Shown here piece after piece: positions 25,258 through 37,624 of a stretch of DNA of 64,000 nt (position 1 is the first letter of the stretch; every line of letters begins with the position of its first letter). Below the pieces are notes generated by a model. That model made no database searches, was not told the DNA's origin, and saw only the letters and a list, made by a program, of their open reading frames with translations. The translations under genes were made by a program, and so were the position numbers. The DNA is from Polyodon spathula (lineage: Eukaryota > Chordata > Actinopteri > Acipenseriformes > Polyodontidae): contig NC_054541.1 of assembly GCF_017654505.1 (NCBI RefSeq), positions 46,324,486 through 46,388,485 on the forward strand. Direction: 5' to 3'.

Positions 25258-26358
25258 AATAGTTTTCTGTTTATGGCTTGTGGCATATAAATAAAAAGAA
25301 CAGCAAAATGCCTAACAAGTCATTCATTCTGGTGCAGACTTGAGGTGAATATACATTTTATTTTATAGTAACTGAGCCACAACAACAGGGGGCCCTTGCT
25401 GCCCCGGGGCCCCATGCAATTTGATGGGTTGCATGTGCCTAAAACCGCTATGGACCCTTGGCTCCACCTGTATAGTTACACTTAAGTTGCAGTTTAATCA
25501 TTCTGATAAATGTTTGGCACTATGCAGGCTTTGAACAACAAAATAATAAAACTAAAGAGTGAAAATTCCTTATAAACAACCACGCTCAGATTAGTGAATC
25601 ATAACTGACAGACCAATTCTGCTAGGAATTGTACAGGGGTGTATTTGCATAGTTTAATTGAGTACATTCTCTTTCATAAATTAGGTGTTTAAGCAAATGC
25701 TGCCCACAGTCTTGTAACATTAAAGTAAGGAGCAGTATGTGTACCACATTACTTATGCGATAACTACAGGGCACATCAAATGAATGGAGAGATAAATAAA
25801 CCTGTATAGTATCGTTTCATATGGAATTCCAATAGAATAGGCCGGCAGAGAGATCCCCCTTGTCATACAAGGACAGGATATGCTTATAATATTAACTATT
25901 GTGTGCTGCTTCTGATATACTATAGCCACACAGGCTTTCTTATAGCCATTCAGTGATGTAACTGTCTTGCCACACTGTACAGTACTTGAATCAGTCTGTG
26001 ATGCAGGCTTATTGCAGCAGGGACAGGATAGGGTTTGTTAAACTCCATGGAAAACGAGCTTCTGGTTCCTATACTTTACGGTTCTGTACATTGGTAAAGA
26101 TTAAAGAGATGAAGAAAATGCAAGTTATATGAAGGTGAGTGCTATTTGCACACCGTTACACTACCTTTTTAATTTGCATCAGTAAATTCTAAATGTTACG
26201 CAAAGGATTCCTACAACCATATACACTACAACATTTGTTACAGAGCATTAATATTACAGTATGTCAAAATATGCAAACTATGCATCAAACATGTCCTATC
26301 TAGGAATCCTTAAATGAACAGTGCATTCACATGCCTGAGAAATTAGTAATCATCTTAC
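25258..26358. other. No gene recognised
   Basis: AT-rich sequence. A donor-like GAAG|GTGAGTGC at 26133 on the plus strand has no open exon upstream. Confidence 0.6.
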
Positions 26359-26432
26359 CTTTTTCTGATCTTCCAGCTTGTGACTTGATGACTTCTTCCC
26401 ATGCTTGCTTGTTTCCGATGGTAAATCCATGC
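26359..26432 (-). CDS. Candidate 74-nt internal or first coding exon, gene unknown
   Basis: On the minus strand a pyrimidine-containing acceptor GTTTCTATTGGTCTAG is followed by 74 nt and the donor AAAAAG|GTAAGATG. All three frames are open. One of them starts with ATG at the third base and gives MDLPSETSKHGKKSSSHKLE, then DQKK. The polar, lysine/serine-rich text suits a disordered protein region. No family is recognised and no neighbouring exon can be tied to it. A cryptic splice pair is the main alternative. Confidence 0.25.
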
Positions 26433-27361
26433 CTAGACCAATAGAAACTTCTTCAGAAAGACAATAAAAAAGCCAATGCAAAGGGAGGGGGCTACAAACA
26501 GGCAGTCAAGCTGCTTCCCCGAAACACACTTTGGCTCAACTTCAAGGACTCCATGGAACCATTCAAAGCCTTGTGGATCGGAACAAGAGAAAGGAATCGA
26601 AGAAGCACGCCTGGGATAATCCCAATCAGCATATCATCAGAAATACTGAAGAACTGACACTTCAAAAAAAAAAATAACATCCACTGGGGATTCACAGATT
26701 CCTGCAGTATCCTTTTCTCATTCTTCTCTTGACACAAAGACTTTGTATCCAATTGTCACATTCTGTCTGTGCACCTGCAAAACAGAAACTGCATATCAAC
26801 ACTAAAGTAAGAGCTATTTACCTGTGTTTCTATTTGGAATAGAATGGGATTTGAGTTTATAAAGCACTTTCCTTCACACAGGGGTTTGCATTTTTAACAT
26901 ATGACACAGGTACTCTTCAGTAGCTTTAATGAAATACAAAACAAGCTTTTACAGTGGGCAGAACATAATTACTGCTGTTACTGTCTTTTTCACAAGTTCT
27001 GTTAGATTGTGTGTTTTGACAAATCAAGCCGTCATCACCAGTCTGACAGCATTCCCTTTGCAAGACCTCCACTTCTGTGTACAGGATGTACAGGGCACTG
27101 TAAAGAACACTCGGTTAGTGTGAATGGACTAGGACCCTTGAGAACCAGTACACGGTGCACTTGTGAGATGGAACAAATTAATCTGATTTCCACAGGATTT
27201 ATAAAGACATTATTTATGAGTTTGGTGTCTGTAGTCCAATCAGATTTTAAAATATCTTAGGTTTACATTGCCAGCTGTAAGCAAAATAGTAAAGCTATTC
27301 AGATAAAACTAGTAACCCTTCTCTATTAAACTTATTTTAACTGTCCTTATATTGCATTCAG
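26433..27361. other. No gene recognised
   Basis: Opposed short open frames at 26492-26752 and 26929-27260 show no motif. Confidence 0.6.
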
Positions 27362-27401
27362 AAATCACTCGCACTGGCCTCAAATCGGACTGTTCCCCCA
27401 G
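27362..27401 (+). CDS. Candidate 40-nt micro-exon, gene unknown
   Basis: A good acceptor (CTGTCCTTATATTGCATTCAG) is followed by a GC-rich 40-nt segment and a near-perfect donor CCCCCAG|GTAAGC. The segment is open in all frames, for example KSLALASNRTVPP or ITRTGLKSDCSP. Its composition contrasts with the AT-rich flanks. The short length makes chance hard to exclude, and no partner exon was found. Confidence 0.25.
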
Positions 27402-28121
27402 GTAAGCTATTAGATCATTACTTAAATCAGCACATATACATTTCCCAACATAATTACCAATTGATGTAAGATGCTTCACTGTTTTGTAATGACTGTATCA
27501 TATTCTGCAAAATTGTATGAATAACACACTGCGTACACTTCAACTAATCCCTACATGGCAAGTCAATACTACATGCCACAAAGTTTTCTTACTTTTCAGC
27601 CAAGCACAGAAGTGTCTGTAGCAAGTGGCTGTAATGTTTGAGTTCAGAAGAAGATGAGAAGCTGTGTAAACAGATCCTCTTACAAAATAACAGTTAAATT
27701 ACATTTTAGGACAGAATAAACCAAGTGATGAATGCAGTATTTTCAAATGTGTTTAAAGTATTCATCAAATACTTGAGACATTTAACAAACATATAGAAAA
27801 TACACGTTTGTTAGAAGAACTAGATTTCAACTGTAAAAGACAGTTTGTATTGTTTAGATCCATCTTTCAAAGCTAAAACATTATTAAAGCACAACTACAC
27901 AGTGTAAATTAAAGTTCCCTGTGTAATTGCGATGCCCATCACAAATCAAATGTGACTGCAAAGCCATTAATGCATCCATGTACAGTAACACTTTAAAATG
28001 ACTTGATGGGCCGAGGCAGTCCTGCTTTCAACCTATGTAGGAATTATCTTGTAAAGTCAAACACTCAAATAAAGGAAAACAAATAAAACATGAACATTCA
28101 GGAACATTTCTCAACCTATGC
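27402..28121. other. No gene recognised
   Basis: Featureless AT-rich sequence. Confidence 0.6.
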
Positions 28122-28400
28122 CAGGGATGAGTACCTCCTGTACTGGAGGGTAACTATATACCAGGTTTAACTGGTATAATGTAAAAATTAAACCACTCTG
28201 GGACCTGGATATATGTTTGACTGGTGTCTCTAGACACTACACACTGCCAGAAAAATAGGTTATGGTCACCTATCTTGCAGTCTTCTAGTACAGGTCTTTG
28301 TTCCATTTTTAGATTAAGCCAATTGAACCCTTGACCTCAGTTCTTAAAACAATCAATCAAGTAATTATACAGACCTATTAGACCTGTCGTGGAATGGCCT
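28122..28400 (+). mobile_element. Possible decayed hAT-type non-autonomous element
   Basis: It starts CAGGGATGAGTACCTCCTGT followed by ACTGGAGGGTAAC, which follows the pattern of the MITE ends at 34.9 and 39.9 kb (CAGG.GTG....CCTGG.CCTGGAGGG). Further on, CAGGTCTTTGTTCCATTTTT mirrors the CTGGTTTTTGTTCCAA block of those copies. The right end and target duplication are not resolved. Confidence 0.3.
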
Positions 28401-30984
28401 AGTCAAGATTAAAGTTGGACATCAAATGGCCAAAGCCCAAGAACATCACATTAATTTATATCCAGCAACTAAAGCAGACCAAGGAAGAAGTGTGAAGTAC
28501 CCACACCATCTGTTGAGTGTAGGGAAACCATGGCCACGAAAGACCACACTAACCCAACATATTTAAATGATTCTAAAGGGATACCCCTCATTCATTACCG
28601 CCTCTTATTTCTTTAGAGAAGTTGGAGGTGGAAACCCCTAACAAGGATTTTTCTCCAGTGTCTTACTGTGAGAGATCTGACTTTGACTTTTGCCTGGTTT
28701 CATCTGAACACTTCCTATAAACCCTGTTTCTGATAAGCTGCTGAGTGCTGCAACAATATATTCAAGGACCTAATGTCTTAACTGCTGGCAACCGGTTTAA
28801 ACTCATAAGCTGCTGGTTTGCCTGGTATTCATACTGGCTTTTGGTTTTATTCTAGTTAATGATGTTGAAAATATAAACTCAAATTCAAGTTTTGACACAA
28901 ACAGTGGATTTGGCTCAAAACACCCTGCTTAAATATATCTCAATTTTAACTAACCAGAAAGTACTCGCTGGCTTTACAATATGTGGTCGCTTTTTAATTT
29001 ATTTTTTATTAATATTTATTATTTATGTCCCCGAGAGATACTGTAGACTGCTATTTTAAGTACAAAAGGTACATTTACAAATCTGGGAGGAATACAAAAG
29101 AAAGCTGTTGTATAATTGTATTCAAATTATTGTATTCTTGTTGTATTTGCCAGTATTATTTTGAAGCAAGTACAAAGACTAGTTTTGTTAGAGCAGCTAG
29201 CAACAATAACTAGCAGTTCAAATGAAGTATAGTTACTGCTAGTTTTATATGGTTAAAATAATTGTATTCCTATGTGAAAATGTGCCTTAGCCTTGCTTCA
29301 ACTACGACTTCTTTAACCAAACCAAAAGGCCAGACCACCATGACCTAGACTCCCACAACCTCAATAACCTGTGTAAATAGAATCTGGTGCTAAATTCCTT
29401 TGTCAGGGATATTCCTTCACACGGGTATAACACAGGGCTTTATAATTTAGGATTTTTTTTTTCAGTGCTCTTATTTAAAATACAATTTTCATAAGAGTTG
29501 CCTAGTATGCAAATGAGGTACTGGTGTTTACAATAAGCTACCACAAGCTCCTCCATAGCAACAAGAGTCTGGTACACACAGTTCATGAGCTCAGGCTTGC
29601 ATTTACTCCAAACAGGCTAATTATACATGGATGTGTGAAACATCTGGAAAGACCTAGTGTATTGTACCCAAACATCTAGTATAATCCCAAAGGATAGGCA
29701 TGTCATACAACCTTGCTTTGTATTTCCATTCATTATGCATGTTAGCATTCAGTGAGGATGCATGCAATCAAATCCTGTCTGGAGCACATTTCTATCTTGG
29801 TTCCTTTGCTGCTTTGCAGCGTTTGTATTAAACACGCTGACTAAAAAGAACTAGCAGCTTCTATAAATTGCAAGAGCTGGAGAGAAGAGCGTGTGTTTAA
29901 TGATTTAAGTTGGGTGCCAAAGCTCATTATAAAATGGAATTGATGTTCTTTAGCTCTTTATCTGATATTTGACCTATTAAAATGAAAAACTATTTCAAAT
30001 GGGTTACTGCAAGAAATTTCCACGTTATACTGAAACCACTGGTGGTGAGTACTGCTATACTGAAATCAAATGTGTGAAAAGCAGGTACTGGCTCCAAATG
30101 TGGATTTACAACCTCAAAAGTACATCAGATATTTTCTTTTATTTGTTTTTTATTCATGCTAATAATAATCCCATAACATTTACTAGAGTTGTGCACAGAG
30201 CCTGTTGTAATTATTGGCTGTGTATTGTAATAGTGTCCAGTGTTTAGGCTGTCTGGAAGTGGGTATTTTGCAAAAACATATAAACATGAACATTTCTGAA
30301 ATATGGCAGTTTCTTGTGATGCACTACCATTACAGACTCTAACCATGAATGCAGATGAGCCAGCTGGTCACCAGTTCAGGCCCAGCTCCACTCTGTTACA
30401 CATGCATGGCACTCATTATCTTCTTCTGCATCACCTATGACTATGATGTCTGTTCAGACACTTGTTATAATCTCCTGTTCATTAAACAGACTTAACAAAA
30501 GCCCTCTCAAAACACAGTGAAAATGTTACAACTAACCCTTTGATGAAAAAAAAATAAAAAAATGTCTTAATGATTAAAATATTGGCTGCTCTCGGACCCT
30601 TTTTTTTATTACTATTATTTTTTTGAGCATGACATCTTTTTTTGATTAGCCGGGGTGTGGAATGGGGGATGGGGAAGTTATTCCCTGCCGACTCTTAATA
30701 ACAATCAGTAACGGTGGTGAAGCTGGATAACAAACTGGAATCTCACAAATGATTCAGCAGCCCTAGCTTTGTGACTGCTTAGCACTTAAAACCACGGCTC
30801 ATCCATGCGAAACGACTACGACCGCTGAACGAAGCTCATACCAAGGAGGAGAACGCTGGTGCCCAAGGTGCTGAAACACATTCAATTTATCACTTTTTTA
30901 CAATAACAGTAAAAGGTGTTTCTTATTAGGCTTTATATTTTTAAGACTTGAAATAATATGTAAAGTATTGCTCTGTGCAGCACC
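28401..30984. other. No gene recognised
   Basis: AT-rich DNA with an A-run near 30547 and a T-run near 30601. Opposed frames at 29999-30346 are chance. Confidence 0.6.
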
Positions 30985-31198
30985 ATTTATAGCAGGAGAC
31001 TAACATCTGGTGGGCTTACCTCAATGACGGCCCAATGAACTGTTAACCCAGCAGACCTGGGGTTGAAGAGAAGGGTAAGAGGGGGATGGGAAGCATTTTG
31101 TGACATAGCTTGGATTTGAACTGACAACCTCCAAGCTATAGGGCACATCCTACACTCTGGTGGAGTGCCTTTACCGGATGTGCCACTCACGAGCCCCT
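30985..31198 (-). mobile_element. tRNA-derived SINE
   Basis: The minus strand begins GGGGCTCGTGAGTGGCACAT with an A-box-like TGGCACATCCGG, and has a B-box-like CAGTTCAAATCC about 55 bp on. A body of roughly 120 bp follows. The 67-codon minus-strand frame across it is incidental. Confidence 0.6.
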
Positions 31199-32139
31199 AT
31201 AGTTAGATGATCTTTACATTACCTGTGCAAAGTGAAACAACACTATAATGGTGGATGCATTCACATTGAAAGGTGAGAGTGCGAGAGCATTCCAACTGGG
31301 CAAGCTCAATGTGTTCAATCATGAAATGTCCTACCTACTGCCACATTAAAACTCTGTTGATTCAGGGGGGAAGGGAGTATTTGGAAAACACGTCTTCCCA
31401 CCTCATTTTTATGTTATTTTTTGGTGTGTGGTTTTGGGAATGAGCTCTCTAATGTTGTTGTTTTATGGTTGTATAATAGTTGTATAAGTTTACTGTATAT
31501 CTTTAATAGTTATTACCTATTACACTTCTACCAACAACTCCTAATTAGCCAGCAAAGTTGTCCAAAACCAGAAAATGCACCTGCTCATAAAGGTCAAGCT
31601 GTAGGTATCACTACAAAACAACCGAACGTATTATAGTGGGTAAAGTATAATAGCAAGAAGACTCCACTCCCTTTAGCCTCATGCAGTAACTTCAAAGGCA
31701 ATGAAGCAACGGCGTGTCAAGTTTTATTATGATTCAACATGGTTAATGCTGTACGACACAACTGATTCTCCATTCACCTTGAATGGATAGACTGTAGAAT
31801 GGGTAAGTTCAATATCACATCATTAATATGTCAAGTTAAATTGATTCATATTTTTACGCATGTCTCCATAACTCCATAAATGAAACATTCAATCACACAA
31901 TCTAAGTACGACTAAAGAAAATTCTTAGTCTAGCAAACTTTATTTTTCGTATGCGTCTTTAATGAAAACAAGACTTTTTTTTTTTTTTTTCCTGTTGATA
32001 CTTGTGTATACTAAATTTCCTTAGTTTACTCAGATGCTGAACATTCGCAGGGAAAATTATTATGTTAACATTATTATTTTAACATTTTATACTATTTTTA
32101 CTGTTTTTCTACTCGATTTGAATGCTGCCTCTCTTCTGT
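31199..32139. other. No gene recognised
   Basis: AT-rich sequence with a T-run at about 31976-31990. Confidence 0.6.
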
Positions 32140-32463
32140 AGCCCACTTGCCATCCCGGAGGAATGAAATCACAGATCACCTCCTTTCACCATCCAAACCT
32201 ACAGTGTATGCTACAAAGCTACAGAGCCCTGGAGGCAATGTAGGACCCAGCCCCGGAAACCTCCCTCTGACTCGTCAGGCACCTGGAAAACGAGGTTCAC
32301 TGAAGTGCCATGAGTTGCTCCCCAGTCAGTTCCCTCCCTGATCCTGATTGAGGACAATGGCCAATGCAGAACTCCCACCCAGGATTCAAACCAAGCTCAC
32401 GTGACTCATCCTGCACTGCAAATACCACTGGTTTTATTAAATAAGCCACTATGAACCCAATTC
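32140..32463 (-). mobile_element. tRNA-derived SINE, about 320 bp
   Basis: The minus strand head GGGTTCATAGTGGCTTATTT carries a decayed A box, followed by a near-consensus B box GGTTTGAATCC. The GC-rich body ends near CATCCCGGAGG on the plus strand. It may be related to the 24.8-25.3-kb copy by its GCAGGRTGAGTCA phrase (GCAGGGTGAGTCA there, GCAGGATGAGTCA here). Confidence 0.6.
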
Positions 32464-34080
32464 TGCCATAGATTCTCATTCAGTTCAGTGAGCAGGAGCA
32501 GTGTCCACCTGCACTTGTTTACAAGCAGTGTAATAAATGCCATTTCAACATACTGCACTGTCAATTAACAAAGCCCTCGCTGTTTAAAGAGGACAGAGCA
32601 AGACAAAAATGTCTCTCCGTATCCCCTGTTGTCACGGTAACTGGCAGGACCAAAGTGGTCAAGATTCAGGTACTGGCTATAGTTTTATAAATCAACCAAT
32701 TTGATGGTTTAAAGGATAGGGTTTGAGAAAAACAGCATTTGTAATTCAGTTCTGACTGGCTTCTGCCTGAAGTTCTGTGCGTGTCTCAATCTTCACAGAA
32801 GTGGTCAATGAACCCCCTTGAGGAAAATTCCAGTCTAACAATAAAAACAAACATATGAAAAAATGGCATAATAATAACAGACATGCTGCAAGGTGTAAAA
32901 GCTGTGGAATCATTAGTTATTAAAAGCTTAGCATCCTATAATATTTGCTCATTTAAACATATTTAATTGGAAGCCCTGATGCATACAGTACACATACTTA
33001 CTGTAGGTTAAATTCTGTGAAGCGGTTTAACTGAAAACTATTTCTGAAAATGGTAAACAGTTTCAACTGGCCTAGATTAAATCAATACAAAACGAATCAC
33101 TATACTTGTAGCAATACTCAATCATTAGTGACTCTTGACCCTGTAAAGTGCTGTTAAATCACGATCAAATCTCCCTTTGTCAACACACCAAACTCTTTTA
33201 CTGTATACAGACAGTATTCAATTTGCATTTTACATCTTCCACCTCACACATTCACTACAAACCCTACTCACGTGCATTTATATCAAGGTCAGTTATGTAC
33301 TTATTTATTTTCCTGTTAAAACTATAACACTGTATTTTGTATGAGGCTATCTATCTCCAAAGAAAAATCTGGTTAATATTAAGAATGGTATGTGTCCTTT
33401 TAATATTCTCTAGTGTAACAAATAAGCTTACTGTATACCTTATGTTGAATGCAAAACAGATGTAATTACTATTTTGACAGGGGATCATTTATAACAACTA
33501 TCGCATATTTCACCCCCAGCAAAATTAATCAATGGGATATAATCACATCAGGATTAAATTAAACTCTTATTACGGAACTCAAAAAAATTGCCAGTTAAAA
33601 GCCTATTTAAATGTATGTAATGCTGAAAGAAAAAACAGTGAATCATACCATAAAATCACCATTTTCACCGCAAACAATTTACATCGGAATAGTGTCAACC
33701 TAGCCAGGCTAAATTCCCTCATCCTAATTCACAGCATACAGCTAAAGGCTAACAGCTGAGAGGTCAAAGGTCATGGGCTGGAGCAGCAAACTGTATCAAA
33801 CCTGTAATTGAAGGCTTTTCAAAGACCCTGCTTCCACAACCCTGTGAACCATCCAAGGCTATAGCAGCAGATGTATTGTTGTATAGTACCACACAACATC
33901 AAATCCAAGACAATTAAATCTCTAAAAAAAAATGTATTGCCTGTTTTTCCAGAATAAGTTTTAGTGTCACCTTTTGTTTTCAATACAGGTCGGACATTTA
34001 TATCCAATTTAAAAGCTATAGCCTGCAGGGGGAAGAAGAAAGGGAGGACAGCCCTATTAAATAAAAAATAAAAAATGCCA
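32464..34080. other. No gene recognised
   Basis: AT-rich sequence; nothing to support. Confidence 0.6.
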
Positions 34081-34168
34081 AATAAAAAAAATACTCCTAA
34101 GCTCTGTATTGGGATAAACTAAACCCTGCCCGTACTACCAACTGTGCTTCCTGCCAGGTAAGCCACAG
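34081..34168 (-). mobile_element. Possible degenerate tRNA-SINE head
   Basis: The minus strand reads TGTGGCTTACCTGGCAGGAA, A-box-like, then GGGTTTAGTTTATCCC where a B box is expected. The same segment mimics a splice donor on the plus strand (CCAG|GTAAGCC). Confidence 0.3.
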
Positions 34169-34909
34169 TCAGGATCTTGAGACACATTCAGCCTGAGACT
34201 CATCTACCCCTACTATACAGTAGTATACTGTCCAACTGCAGTATATCCCAGATATGTATTCATAATAATAGTAAAAGTCAAAATACATCAAATCCTCTAA
34301 ATAAAACCCAAAGAGCTATCGAATTTAATAGAACAGGCCAAATATAAATGCCATCTGCGCTTGCAATAAATCTGCAATTAGAGCTGTAATCTACAGATCG
34401 GTGCACACTTCAAGCCAACCAGTGTCCATTAGATTCTTGAATAAACCTGAAACTTACTGCATGGCTTGCGCTTTACTTTCATCTGCAGTATTTTCTTATG
34501 CCATTGCAATTATTTTTAAAGGAAAGACTTAACAAATCAACAGCTACAGTTGCATTGTGTTTATATGGGAACCATTTGCAAGGGTAGAAAGGACTTGACC
34601 CACTCTGGGATCCTCCCAGTGACTTGATGCCATTAGACCCCATAAATTATTCAAAACATACACCATACCCACTGAATATCACAGACATCTCTCTCTCTCA
34701 CTTTACTGATGACAGTATTATCCAAACCAGCCCCCTTTCATAACCTCACTCCTGTCTATCCCTGCACTGCCTGAACTCACACATGAGGTCAGTGCCTGAA
34801 GACAATGAACCACCTTTCCAGCATTCAAGCATGCATCCCATGACATACAGCCTATGCTGGAGTCCTGTGTATCGTCATAAAGACCCTGCTATATTGCCTT
34901 TATTTAGTA
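34169..34909. other. No gene recognised
   Basis: Nothing distinctive beyond the frame at 34783-34998, which runs into the MITE. Confidence 0.6.
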
Positions 34910-35095
34910 CAGGAGTGTCCCATCCTGGTCCGGGAGAGCCACTGTCCTCCTGGTTTTTGTTCCAACTGTACCCTAAATTAATTAATTGGGGCAATTAAGC
35001 TTCTAATAAGCACATTTATATAATAATGTAGGGTACAGCTGGAACAGAAACCAGGAGGGACAGCGGCCCTCCAGGACCTGGATTGGACACCACTG
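34910..35095. mobile_element. Foldback hAT-type MITE, copy 1 (186 bp)
   Basis: The left arm starts CAGGAGTGTCCCATCCTGGT and the right arm ends as its inverted repeat (...GGATTGGACACCACTG). The arms are about 65-70 bp and include CTCCTGGTTTTTGTTCCAAC. Flanks ATTTAGTA (34902-34909) and ATTTAATG (35096-35103) look like a decayed 8-bp target duplication, as hAT elements make. The element has almost no unique centre and no coding capacity. A second copy lies at 39893-40077. Confidence 0.85.
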
Positions 35096-36654
35096 ATTTA
35101 ATGGATCCAGTCACAGTATTGCTAAGTCTCCACTTGCTCAGGTACTACCCATCACACGTGTCAGAGACCAGTAACAAGTCATGCATACAAACTCACACAT
35201 GTACTGTAATACTGAATGATAACCATACAGATTGCATGTCTACAGAGAAATCGATTAATTACATACCAGCTCAAACAGCTCAATGTTAAATGTATTCATT
35301 TCAGACAGTACCTCCAGAAAGCCAGCACCAGGTTTATTCTTTAATACGGTTCCACGCTATGTGAACAGCATTTTAACTGAACTGTACACATTTCTGAAAT
35401 GAATAGTGCTGATAAATTAAAAAATTCTAATAGAAACTAAAATTCAATGACAAATGTTTCGACTGGAAGTCTTTTTCAATGTGGCAACATACTATGACAG
35501 TACTGTAAGCATGGTATACTAAACTGTAGTAACACACACACACACACAACATGAGGCAAATATACACCCATTTGTGAAAAATACAATAGCATTTTAATTC
35601 CTAGTACAGGCCATCAAAGCCCGGTAACCTACAAGAAACTATAAACACATGCTCATTCTGTTTAAATTATCCTTACCTTGGCTAAGGCTTCTCGCATTCT
35701 ACAACATGTTCTCAAAACATCCTAGATAGTCACTAATTTCATACACATCCCCCAATCAGCTGAGAATCTCAAGCACCAACTGAAACCACCGTGCTGTAGC
35801 CTTCACTCCATTTGCCATTCTGCATTGAAAGAAGCAGTGAGTGTCATCTAAACAGGGCTACAGGATGTTCTCCAAGGCCAATGATTGTATGCTGCCAGTC
35901 CTTAATATGAATGTCTCAGAGGTCTGGAGAGAGCCAATAAACATGCAGGTCGCAGTGTTTGATTAAAATTACTTACACTATTACTTGTGTTTCGCACGTC
36001 CATCTGTGCATCTCCGCACACAATCCTAAGCAATCTACCCTGTGGGGGGGGGGCACTGAAAATTTTGCCTTTCCCCTTAGAAGAAGATTGCATTGTACTG
36101 ATGAAATTTTAATGGGTCTTTTAGGAAGAATAATGAACAGGCTTGTCCCCTGGGATCTCTGCTCTCCACACACACACACACACACACATCAAACACGGTG
36201 ACAGCTCTCCCCCTCCCAGATATCAATACTGCAGAAGCAGGAGAGACCCAACAGAGATGCTCTCAAAGCTCTTAACAGGAGCTTGTATTACAGCTGTTGG
36301 TTGTGTGCAGCTTTCCAAGCAACTACCACTATCAAAATAAATAAATAAATAAACTAAATACAGTATAGCATTAAAATAAAGGCAAGTACAATACAACAAC
36401 TGCACATGCTGTACTGCATTTCAATATAGTGAGGACACTGGATAACATCATGCACTACTGTATAATGCTTTCTTTGTTGCCAATATAAATCACAAGCTTA
36501 GTTTTCATAATACAATTGTGTTATTAGCAAGGCATTAATCTACCATTGTGTGTTTTTCTCTCTATCAATCTTTTTTTTTTTTACCCAAGAAATGGAGATG
36601 AGGCTCCAATGGAGTAAGACAGACTGAAATTCAGGCCTGAACACTCCTGAACTC
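35096..36654. other. No gene recognised; several microsatellites
   Basis: Holds (CA)n at about 35531-35548 and 36166-36189, a G-run at about 36043-36052, (AAAT)n at 36337-36357 and a T-run near 36571. A donor-like site on the minus strand at 35676 is described under findings. Confidence 0.6.
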
Positions 36655-37440
36655 CTGCTATTTTGTGTTGTCTGCAAATTTAACAAGTTTGCTTTCTATA
36701 CCAGAATCTAAGTCATTAATGTAGATTAGGAATAGCAGAGGACCTAATTCTGATCCCTGTGGTACTCCACTGGCTACCTCGCTCCACTTTGAGGTTTCTC
36801 CTCTAATCAGTACTTTCTGTTTTCATACATGCACTTCCTTGAATCCCAACTGCATTCAGTTTGAGAATTAATCTTTTATGCGGGACTTTGTCAAAAGCTT
36901 TCTGGAAATCTAAATAAACCATGTCATATGTTTTGCAATTATCCATTGTCTACGTTGCATCCTCAAAAAAATCAAGCAGGTTAGACACAACCTCCCTTTC
37001 CTAAAACCATGCTGACTGTCTCCCAGGATACTGTTACCATATAGGTAATTTTCCATTTTGGATCTTATTATAGTTTCCATAAGTGTACATATAATAGAAG
37101 TCAGGCTTATTGGTCTGTAGTTACCTGGTTTGGTTTTGTCTCCCTTTTTGTGGATCGGTATTACGTTTGTAATTCTCTAGTCTGTCAGTACATCCCCTCT
37201 GGCAAGAGATTGTTGCGTGATCTTGGTTAGTGGTTTGTAAATAACTTTTTTCATTTCTTTGAGTACTATTGGGAGGATCTCATCCGGCCCAGGGAATTTG
37301 TTTATTTTAAGAGCTCCTAGTACCTTTAACACTTCTGCCTCTGTTATTCTAACGTTATTTAAAACTGGATAGGAACAGGTTGACGTGGGGCATGTTGCCC
37401 GTATCCTCATTTGTAAAAACTTGTGAAAAGTAATCATTCA
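36655..37440 (-). pseudogene. CR1-type LINE reverse transcriptase fragment
   Basis: The minus strand encodes, in order, ITEAEVLKVLGALKINKFPG with PDEI, then VLKEMKKVIYKPLTKI, KPGNYRPISLTSIICTLMET, GDSQHGFRKGR, VYLDFQKAFDKVPHKRLI (the RT motif with the first catalytic aspartate), then [20 protein letters not shown] with [13 protein letters not shown], and FADNTK. These are the fingers and palm motifs of the non-LTR RT of the CR1/L2 group. The usual FADD box reads FADN, losing one catalytic aspartate, and frame changes and a stop interrupt the frame. About 260 codons survive. The endonuclease and the C-terminus are absent, so it is a relic truncated at both ends. Confidence 0.85.
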
Positions 37441-37442
37441 CA

Positions 37443-37624
37443 CAGACAACCTTCCACACAGACAGCACACAAACATTTCACCCTTCTTTTATACCTGCCT
37501 GCTTAATCACAGAGAGCTATCCCTCATTTCATTAGAGCCACTCCTGTGGCATTCTAGAGAATGTAGTCTTGCACCAAAACCCCTGGACTACATTTTCTCT
37601 CTTTCCTCCCCCTACTCTGCCACA
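37443..37624 (-). mobile_element. Possible 5' part of an LTR (U3 with TATA box)
   Basis: On the minus strand it starts TGTGGCAGAGTAGGGGGAGG and has a TATA box GGTATAAAAG (plus coordinates 37486-37495). It resembles in layout the two solo LTRs at 47.3 and 53.6 kb. It would end where the LINE fragment begins, so its 3' part is missing. Confidence 0.3.

Noticed and set aside
34081..34168. Exon with donor CCAG|GTAAGCC and an 18-codon frame
   Set aside because: On the minus strand the same bases look like a tRNA-SINE A box (GTGGCTTACCTGG) with a degenerate B box, and the acceptor side is poor.
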